From positions 7,750 through 14,467 of the forward strand of contig PMWR01000381.1 of assembly GCA_003166055.1 (NCBI GenBank): a stretch of 6,718 nt of DNA, read 5' to 3'. This document shows, in pieces, positions 1 through 4,681 of this stretch (position 1 is its first letter; each line of letters opens with the position of its first letter). The translations under genes and the position numbers were made by a program. Source of the stretch: Acidobacteriaceae bacterium. Its GTDB lineage: Bacteria > Acidobacteriota > Terriglobia > Terriglobales > Acidobacteriaceae. Under the pieces are notes generated by a model that was not told the DNA's origin, did no database searches, and saw nothing but the letters and a program-made list of their open reading frames with translations.

Positions 1-728
1 TGCCTGTGGTCTCGGCCATCGGCCACGAGACGGATTTCACCATCGCCGACTTCGCCGCCGACTTGCGCGCTCCCACGCCTTCAGCCGCCGCCGAGCTCAT
101 CACCGAGGCCCAGCACAAGATTGCCGAGCGTCTGGCCAATCAGGCTCACCGATTGGAACGTGCGGCCAGCTTTCAATTCCTCCAGGCGCGGCAACGCCTG
201 ACTCGTTTGCCCGTAAGCCGCGCCGAAGCGCGCATCTCCGCGCTGTTGAGCCGTCTCGCCCAGCGGCTCGACGATCTGGCCTTTCGTCAGGAAGACGCGG
301 TCAGCAGCAAGCTGCGCGAGCAGCAGCGTCATGTAGGCGAACTCGCCGCTGCTGTCATGCACCACAATCCGCGCTACGCTCTTGCCCACGCCCGCGAACA
401 CCTCGTCGCATGTTGCACGCGCATTGACCGCTCGCTGGAACGCACCTTGCAGCGCGCCGCTGTGCGCATCGGCGCACTCGATGCGCATCTCCATTCGCTC
501 TCGCCGCTTGCTGTGCTCGAGCGCGGCTATGCCCTGGTGCTGAGTGCGGATGGCGCTCTGGTTCGCTCTGTCAGCCAGATAAATGGCGGCGATCAGCTCA
601 CCACACGCCTCGCCGACGGCGCATTTGCGAGTCGTGTCGAAACGACCTCTCCCAACAAGCTTGAAGCGACTTCATCCAGCAAACCCGCTTCCAGGCGAAA
701 CGCCTCAAGTAAAAAGCAAAAGAATTGA
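1..728 (+). CDS. xseA: Exodeoxyribonuclease VII large subunit, C-terminal part (5' end outside window)
   Basis: Large, catalytic subunit of exonuclease VII, a cytoplasmic single-strand DNA exonuclease that works with several small XseB subunits in repair and degrades ssDNA to oligonucleotides. The reading frame is already open at base 3 (Pro-Val-Val-Ser), so the gene enters from the left; 241 residues are visible of a family usually 400-470 long, and the N-terminal OB-fold is missing. Numbering from the Pro at base 3, the family signature [11 protein letters not shown] begins at residue 7, followed by [14 protein letters not shown]; the conserved His8, Asp11, Asp16 and Arg22 are present. A long helical, coiled-coil-like stretch follows (roughly 30-165, rich in Arg, Leu, Ala and Gln), as expected for the region that binds XseB. 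The conserved end, [13 protein letters not shown] and then a GDQL...DGAFASRVE strand region, is intact. The last ~25 residues are a Ser/Lys/Arg-rich tail, probably disordered. No xseB follows; glmM starts 4 bases after the TGA. Confidence 0.96.
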   Translation, partial: PVVSAIGHETDFTIADFAADLRAPTPSAAAELITEAQHKIAERLANQAHRLERAASFQFLQARQRLTRLPVSRAEARISALLSRLAQRLDDLAFRQEDAVSSKLREQQRHVGELAAAVMHHNPRYALAHAREHLVACCTRIDRSLERTLQRAAVRIGALDAHLHSLSPLAVLERGYALVLSADGALVRSVSQINGGDQLTTRLADGAFASRVETTSPNKLEATSSSKPASRRNASSKKQKN

Positions 729-732
729 GACC

Positions 733-2112
733 ATGACCTCAGCACCGGCACGCAAACTCTTTGGCACCGACGGGATTCGGGCCGTCGCGGGCGAATCGCC
801 GCTGGATCCGACTACCATCTTCGCCACCGGCCTGGCGCTCGCGCACACGCTGCGTAAAACAGCCGCCGAACCCAAAGTCCTGCTGGGCCGCGACACACGG
901 GAGTCCAGTCCGTGGATCGCCGCGACGCTTGCCGCCGGCTTGCGCAAGGCCGGAGCCTGCGTTGAAAGCGCCGGCATCGTGCCCACGCCTGCTGTCGCTT
1001 TTCTGGCGCGCACCCACGGATTTCAAGCAGGCGTGGTGCTCTCCGCTTCGCATAATCCGTGGCGAGACAACGGCATCAAGCTCTTCGGCGCGGACGGCTT
1101 CAAGCTCCCCGATGCCGTGGAATTGGCAATGGAAGAAGAGATCCTTCATCACGCCGCGACCATTCATGACGTGCCGAATCCAGAGAGCTTTCCGCTTGTC
1201 GAAGACAATCCGGCTCTTCAGGCGGACTACATTCAGTTCCTCATCGACTCTGTCCCTGGGCTTTCGCTGGGTGGCCTGCGCATTGTTGTGGACTGCGCCA
1301 ACGGCGCTGCCGCAGCCGTCGCTCCAGAGCTCTTCCGGCGTCTCACCAGCGATCAATCAGCCGACGTCACGCTCCTCAACATCGCGCCCAATGGCCGCAA
1401 CATCAATGACAATTGCGGTGCGCTTCATCCAAAGTTTGTGGCTGCGGAAGTGGTCGCACGCGGCGCGGACCTGGGTCTCACTTTCGACGGCGACGCCGAT
1501 CGCTGCATGCTGGCGGGCGCTCATCATAACGTCGTCAACGGCGACGCGATCCTGCTGATGGCGGCGCGCGACTTGAAATCGCGGGGCCTGCTTACTGGCG
1601 ATCTGGTTGTGGCAACCACCATGTCGAACATGGGACTTGAAGCAGCGCTCAAGCGCAGCGGCATCCGCATGCTGCGCGCTCCCGTGGGAGACCGCTACGT
1701 GCTCGAGCAAATGCTCGAACACCACGCTGCTCTTGGCGGCGAGCAATCGGGTCACATCCTCTTGCCGCACCTGGCCACCACGGGTGACGGACTGCTGACG
1801 GCGCTGGTGGTACTCGACCTGATTGCGCGCACCGGAAAGAGCATCGAGGCGCTCACCGCGGATTTGAAAGTTTTCCCGCAGGTGATTGTGAATGTGAAGG
1901 TGCGCGAGAAAAGGCCGCTCGATTCGATTCCTGCCGTCGTCGCGGCCATTCGCGCCGCGGAAGAGGAGTTAGCGGATTCGGGGAGGGTAGTCATCCGCTA
2001 TAGCGGCACGGAAGCGCTTGCTCGCGTCATGATTGAAGCCGAATCCGAAGCCCTGATGCATCACCACGCCAATGCCATCGCCGACGCCATTCGCCAGGAA
2101 CTCGGGGCTTAG
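733..2112 (+). CDS. glmM: Phosphoglucosamine mutase
   Basis: Converts glucosamine-6-phosphate to glucosamine-1-phosphate, feeding GlmU and so UDP-GlcNAc for peptidoglycan and LPS; cytoplasmic, Mg-dependent, activated by serine phosphorylation. The protein is 459 residues, close to the family's usual ~445-460. The family landmarks appear in order: KLFGTDGIR at residues 8-16; the active-site loop SASHNPWRDNGIK at 104-116, with Ser106 as the expected phosphoserine; the metal loop FDGDADRC at 251-258 (Asp252, Asp254, Asp256); the sugar-binding GGEQSGH at 335-341; and the phosphate-binding RYSGTEALARVM at 422-433. The last has Ala where most members have Pro (SGTEP). The FGTDGIR opening and SASHNP loop favour GlmM over ManB/Pgm. 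ATG 733 is chosen because homology begins there; the frame is open back to 583, but that stretch is the xseA tail read out of frame. There is no clear Shine-Dalgarno, and the 4-base gap to the xseA stop suggests coupling by re-initiation. Confidence 0.97.
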   Translation: MTSAPARKLFGTDGIRAVAGESPLDPTTIFATGLALAHTLRKTAAEPKVLLGRDTRESSPWIAATLAAGLRKAGACVESAGIVPTPAVAFLARTHGFQAGVVLSASHNPWRDNGIKLFGADGFKLPDAVELAMEEEILHHAATIHDVPNPESFPLVEDNPALQADYIQFLIDSVPGLSLGGLRIVVDCANGAAAAVAPELFRRLTSDQSADVTLLNIAPNGRNINDNCGALHPKFVAAEVVARGADLGLTFDGDADRCMLAGAHHNVVNGDAILLMAARDLKSRGLLTGDLVVATTMSNMGLEAALKRSGIRMLRAPVGDRYVLEQMLEHHAALGGEQSGHILLPHLATTGDGLLTALVVLDLIARTGKSIEALTADLKVFPQVIVNVKVREKRPLDSIPAVVAAIRAAEEELADSGRVVIRYSGTEALARVMIEAESEALMHHHANAIADAIRQELGA

Positions 2113-2162
2113 CGAACTCTTCTTCAGCTAACTTGTTTGAGCTTGTCCGTCATCTTAGATCC

Positions 2163-2168
2163 AGGAGG
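2163..2168 (+). promoter_or_regulatory. Ribosome binding site of the MFS transporter gene
   Basis: AGGAGG, a perfect Shine-Dalgarno core, lies 6 bases before ATG 2175. It settles the start: the open frame extends to a TTG at 2133, but those 14 codons cover this site and have no ribosome binding site of their own. Confidence 0.85.
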
Positions 2169-2174
2169 ATTCGC

Positions 2175-3680
2175 ATGACACACGAAGATGCGGGTGCGGA
2201 GAAGTCTCCTGGCGATGCAGCCGCGCTTCAACCCGCAAGGCCCTCTTCAGGCGCACAGACGACAGCGCTTTCCGCAACCAGCAAAAGCCTTCTGCCTTGG
2301 CTGGTCGCGGTGGCAATGTTCATGGAATCGCTGGACACAACGATTCTCAACACGGCCGTCCCGACCGTCGCAGCGGCTCTCAAGGTCGGTCCGCTGAGCA
2401 TGAAAGCCGTTCTCGCGAGTTATACGCTCAGCCTCGCCGTTTTCATTCCCATCAGCGGCTGGATGGCCGACCGGTTCGGAACCCGGCGTGTCTTTGCATC
2501 CGCTATCGGCCTCTTTACTCTTGGCTCGCTTCTGTGCGGCATCTCTTCCAATATTCATGTGCTCGTCGCCTGCCGTGTTCTGCAAGGTTGCGGCGGCGCC
2601 ATGATGGTCCCGGTCGGCCGGCTCACGCTGGTGCGGACCTTCTCCAAGTCGGAACTCCTCAGCGCCATGAGTTTCATCTCCATTCCGGCGCTGGTGGCCC
2701 CGATGCTCGGGCCCATTGCCGGCGGTCTTATTGTCGGCTATCTTCACTGGCGGTATATCTTCTTTCTCAATATTCCCATCGGACTTATAGGGCTTGTTAT
2801 GGTCTATCTTCATCTTCCCAATTACTTCGAGGAGGATGTAAAGCCACTCGACGTGGTCGGCCTCATCCTATTCGGTTCCGGAATTGCGTTGTTGTCGTAT
2901 GTGCTTGAGATCTTCGGCGAACATACTCTCGGTACCGCCGAAGTTATAGGCTTGCTGGCGCTATCACTTCTTCTGCTTACCGGCTACTGGCTGCACGGAC
3001 GAAGTGCACCGTTTCCATTGCTCAACCTTCCGCTGTTTCGCATCCGCACGTTCCGGGCCGCGGTGAGCGGAAGCTTCTTTTCGCGGCTGGGGATGGGCGG
3101 GATTCCATTCCTTCTGCCGCTGCTTTATCAACTGGGGCTTGGCTACACGGCTATTCAGTCGGGGCTTCTGATCATGCCCCAGGCGCTTGGGGCCATGGGC
3201 ATCAAGGCGGTCCTCTCGCGGGTTCTCAACCTTCTTGGCTATCGCGGCGTGCTCATTTCAAACACCATCATTGTCGGCGTTCTGATGATGGGATTCGCGG
3301 CCATCGGCCTGCACACGCCGGTGTGGGTCATCGTGCTTCTTGCATTTGTTTACGGCGCTTTCTCTTCCCTGCAATACACCAGCATGAACACGCTTGCCTT
3401 TGCCGATACCACCGAAGCCGAGACCAGCAGCGCCAGTTCCATCGCCAGCACGACGCAACAGATGTCGATAAGTTTCGGAGTTGCGATTGCGGGCCTCACC
3501 ACCGCGTTCTTTCTTCCGGCCACGCGTCATTCCGAGCCGCTCGAAGCAATCCGCGGGCTGCATAGAGCATTTCTGCTTCTTGGCGCTCTCACGATTCTCT
3601 CTACATTTGTCTTCAGCAGTCTGCGCAGTGGCGACGGAGACGGCGTGAGCCGGCACAAAGCAATTCACTCCGGCGAGTAA
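2175..3680 (+). CDS. MFS transporter, DHA2 family (14 TM), MdtD-like
   Basis: Inner-membrane secondary transporter of the major facilitator superfamily, drug:H+ antiporter-2 (EmrB/QacA) group, presumably proton-driven export; the substrate cannot be read from sequence. The protein has 501 residues. A hydrophilic N-terminal stretch of about 37 residues precedes the first of 14 hydrophobic segments (roughly 38-58, 77-95, 106-125, 127-150, 161-188, 192-213, 225-245, 253-273, 294-318, 325-343, 356-378, 380-404, 428-448, 460-482). MFS landmarks: SLDTTILNTAVPT at 52-64 (motif D1, Asp54), GWMADRFGTRR at 95-105 (motif A), RVLQGCGGAMMVPVGRL at 134-150 (motif B), PMLGPIAGG at 176-184 (motif C). From memory of the family, motif B, the LFRIRTF segment (287-293), the MGIKAV stretch (341-346) and SMNTLAFAD (403-411) most resemble enterobacterial MdtD; orthology is not established. 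It lies 62 bases after glmM with no terminator seen, so cotranscription is possible. No membrane-fusion partner or regulator is adjacent. Confidence 0.93.
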   Translation: MTHEDAGAEKSPGDAAALQPARPSSGAQTTALSATSKSLLPWLVAVAMFMESLDTTILNTAVPTVAAALKVGPLSMKAVLASYTLSLAVFIPISGWMADRFGTRRVFASAIGLFTLGSLLCGISSNIHVLVACRVLQGCGGAMMVPVGRLTLVRTFSKSELLSAMSFISIPALVAPMLGPIAGGLIVGYLHWRYIFFLNIPIGLIGLVMVYLHLPNYFEEDVKPLDVVGLILFGSGIALLSYVLEIFGEHTLGTAEVIGLLALSLLLLTGYWLHGRSAPFPLLNLPLFRIRTFRAAVSGSFFSRLGMGGIPFLLPLLYQLGLGYTAIQSGLLIMPQALGAMGIKAVLSRVLNLLGYRGVLISNTIIVGVLMMGFAAIGLHTPVWVIVLLAFVYGAFSSLQYTSMNTLAFADTTEAETSSASSIASTTQQMSISFGVAIAGLTTAFFLPATRHSEPLEAIRGLHRAFLLLGALTILSTFVFSSLRSGDGDGVSRHKAIHSGE

Positions 3681-3800
3681 TCGTGTTCTTCAGTATAAAA
3701 ACTGCCGGCGACTGGACTAAAATTGAATCAGGGATTGTGGCTTTCCGAATCTTGTTTTGTGCGGCCGCATTTCCCACACAGCCAACACGGAGAGAACACT
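3681..3800 (+). promoter_or_regulatory. Leader region of the Bax inhibitor-1 gene, possible promoter
   Basis: This 120-base gap between two same-strand genes is visibly AT-richer than its surroundings. It contains TATAAA (3694-3699) and TAAAAT (3718-3723), both like a sigma-70 -10 box, and a TTGAAT (3723-3728) like a -35 box. None of these pairs with a good partner at 16-18 base spacing, so no exact promoter is claimed. A 10-base palindrome TGCGGCCGCA sits at 3760-3769. The upstream open frame from 3723 into the gene is not favoured as coding (see the CDS entry). No hairpin with a T-run was seen, so no terminator for the upstream transporter is called here. Confidence 0.25.
3789..3794 (+). 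promoter_or_regulatory. Ribosome binding site of the Bax inhibitor-1 gene
   Basis: GGAGAG lies 6 bases before ATG 3801 and decides between that start and the longer open frame beginning at 3723, which has no Shine-Dalgarno and would add 26 residues unlike the family. Confidence 0.75.
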
Positions 3801-4571
3801 ATGCCACTGATGAAGACATCCAACCCTGCGCTCGGCGAAAACACGTTTCGCAATGTTTCCGGCGGGGGGTACGGCGGCATCGTCGACGTCGCCGACCGCA
3901 TGACTCTGAACGGGACGGTGAACAAGACCGGGATTCTGCTGGTTTGCGCCATCGCCACGGCGGCGTGGACGTGGCATGTCTTTCTCCAGTCGCACGATAT
4001 GGCGGATGTGGCTCCGCTGATGATGGGTGGGATGATTGGCGGATTCGTATTCGCCCTGATCACCATCTTCAAGAAGGAGTGGTCGCCGGTGACGGCGCCG
4101 ATTTACGCGCTGCTGGAAGGGCTGGTGCTGGGCGGACTGTCTTCGTTTCTTGAAACGCGCTATCCGGGCATCGCGATCGAAGCGGTGAGCCTGACCTTCG
4201 GAACCCTCTTCGTGCTGCTGTTGATTTACAGCACTGGCGTCATCAAGGTGACGCAGAAGTTTCGCATCGGCATTTTCGCGGCCACCGGCGGCATCGCGCT
4301 GTTTTACGTGCTTGAGATGGTGCTGCGAATGTTCGGCATCCAATTCGCCGCAATCAACGGATCGGGCGCGATCGGCATTGGCTTCAGCTTGTTTGTTGTG
4401 GCGATTGCAGCGTTGAATCTTGTGCTCGATTTCGACTTCATCGGACGGGGCGTACAAGCCGGCGCACCGAAGTACATGGAGTGGTACGGCGCTTTCGGGA
4501 TCATGGTCACGCTGGTCTGGCTGTATTTTGAGATTCTGCTCCTGCTTTCGAAGTTGCGGAGCAGAAACTAG
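3801..4571 (+). CDS. Bax inhibitor-1/YccA family membrane protein
   Basis: Seven-TM inner-membrane protein of the bacterial Bax inhibitor-1-like superfamily, in the YccA/BaxI_1 branch. Characterised relatives include a pH-sensitive calcium leak channel (YetJ) and modulators of FtsH proteolysis (YccA); which role applies here cannot be told. The protein is 256 residues, normal for this branch. A soluble N-terminus (about 1-42) carries TSNPAL (6-11) and MTLNGTVNKT (34-43), both typical of the branch. Hydrophobic segments lie at about 43-62, 70-90, 97-117, 124-146, 155-177, 187-209 and 228-250. The conserved C-terminal block is clear: NLVLDFDFI (206-214, Asp210 and Asp212), then GAPKYMEWYGAFG (221-233) and LVWLYFEILLLL (238-249, Glu244). 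Acidic residues in the last two helices are the usual functional site in this superfamily. ATG 3801 is preferred because of GGAGAG six bases upstream and because family similarity starts there. The gene is convergent with polA and may have its own promoter. Confidence 0.93.
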   Translation: MPLMKTSNPALGENTFRNVSGGGYGGIVDVADRMTLNGTVNKTGILLVCAIATAAWTWHVFLQSHDMADVAPLMMGGMIGGFVFALITIFKKEWSPVTAPIYALLEGLVLGGLSSFLETRYPGIAIEAVSLTFGTLFVLLLIYSTGVIKVTQKFRIGIFAATGGIALFYVLEMVLRMFGIQFAAINGSGAIGIGFSLFVVAIAALNLVLDFDFIGRGVQAGAPKYMEWYGAFGIMVTLVWLYFEILLLLSKLRSRN

Positions 4572-4590
4572 GAAATGCTCACTCACCGGT

Positions 4591-4679
4591 GCGGACGTGG
4601 ACGTCCGCGTTACAGCCGGTCTACCACCCCTCGGACGAAGACCTGTCCGCGGGGACCCCGGTCTGGAGACCGGCGCTAC
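4591..4679. repeat. REP-like cluster of palindromes between convergent genes
   Basis: Almost the whole gap between the Bax inhibitor gene and polA is built of inverted repeats. Unit 1 is GCGGACG-TGGA-CGTCCGC (4591-4608), a perfect 7-bp stem with a TGGA loop, followed by GTTAC (4609-4613). Unit 2 ends with CCGGTC-TGGA-GACCGG (4658-4673), a different stem around the same TGGA loop, followed by C and GCTAC (4675-4679). The distance from the loop to the end of GYTAC is 16 bases in both. Between them are a second copy of GCCGGTCT (4615-4622), a hairpin CGGAC/GTCCG (4632-4636 with 4645-4649) and GGGGACCCC (4651-4659). Different stems around a shared loop and trailer resemble REP-type or other dispersed stem-loop repeats; this is inference, as copy number cannot be seen in one window. 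No T-run follows on either strand, so it is not a classic terminator, though it may still affect both 3' ends. Confidence 0.65.
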
Positions 4680-4681
4680 TC

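Noticed and set aside
583..732. Upstream extension of glmM to an ATG at 583, giving a 509-residue protein
   Set aside because: The extra 50 residues lie in the xseA tail in another frame and match nothing in GlmM, whose usual N-terminus begins at ATG 733.
2113..2174. Terminator or promoter between glmM and the transporter gene
   Set aside because: Only a weak AGCT/AGCT inverted repeat and no T-run were seen, and no convincing -35/-10 pair.
3723..3800. 26-residue N-terminal extension of the Bax inhibitor protein
   Set aside because: There is no ribosome binding site at 3723, the residues do not resemble the family, and GGAGAG sits just before ATG 3801.
3717..4586. 289-residue open frame on the - strand opposite the Bax inhibitor gene
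   Set aside because: Its composition (Gln, His, Arg and Asp rich, no domain) is that of an antisense shadow of a GC-rich membrane protein gene; the + strand gene is clearly real and no ribosome binding site was recognised.
4591..4679. Rho-independent terminator for the convergent genes
   Set aside because: The hairpins are strong, but no T-run follows on either strand; a repeat element fits better, though a role in 3'-end formation is not excluded.
4591..4679. CRISPR array or tRNA-like structure
   Set aside because: There are only two stem-loops with different stems, no regularly spaced identical repeats, and no cloverleaf or anticodon arm.
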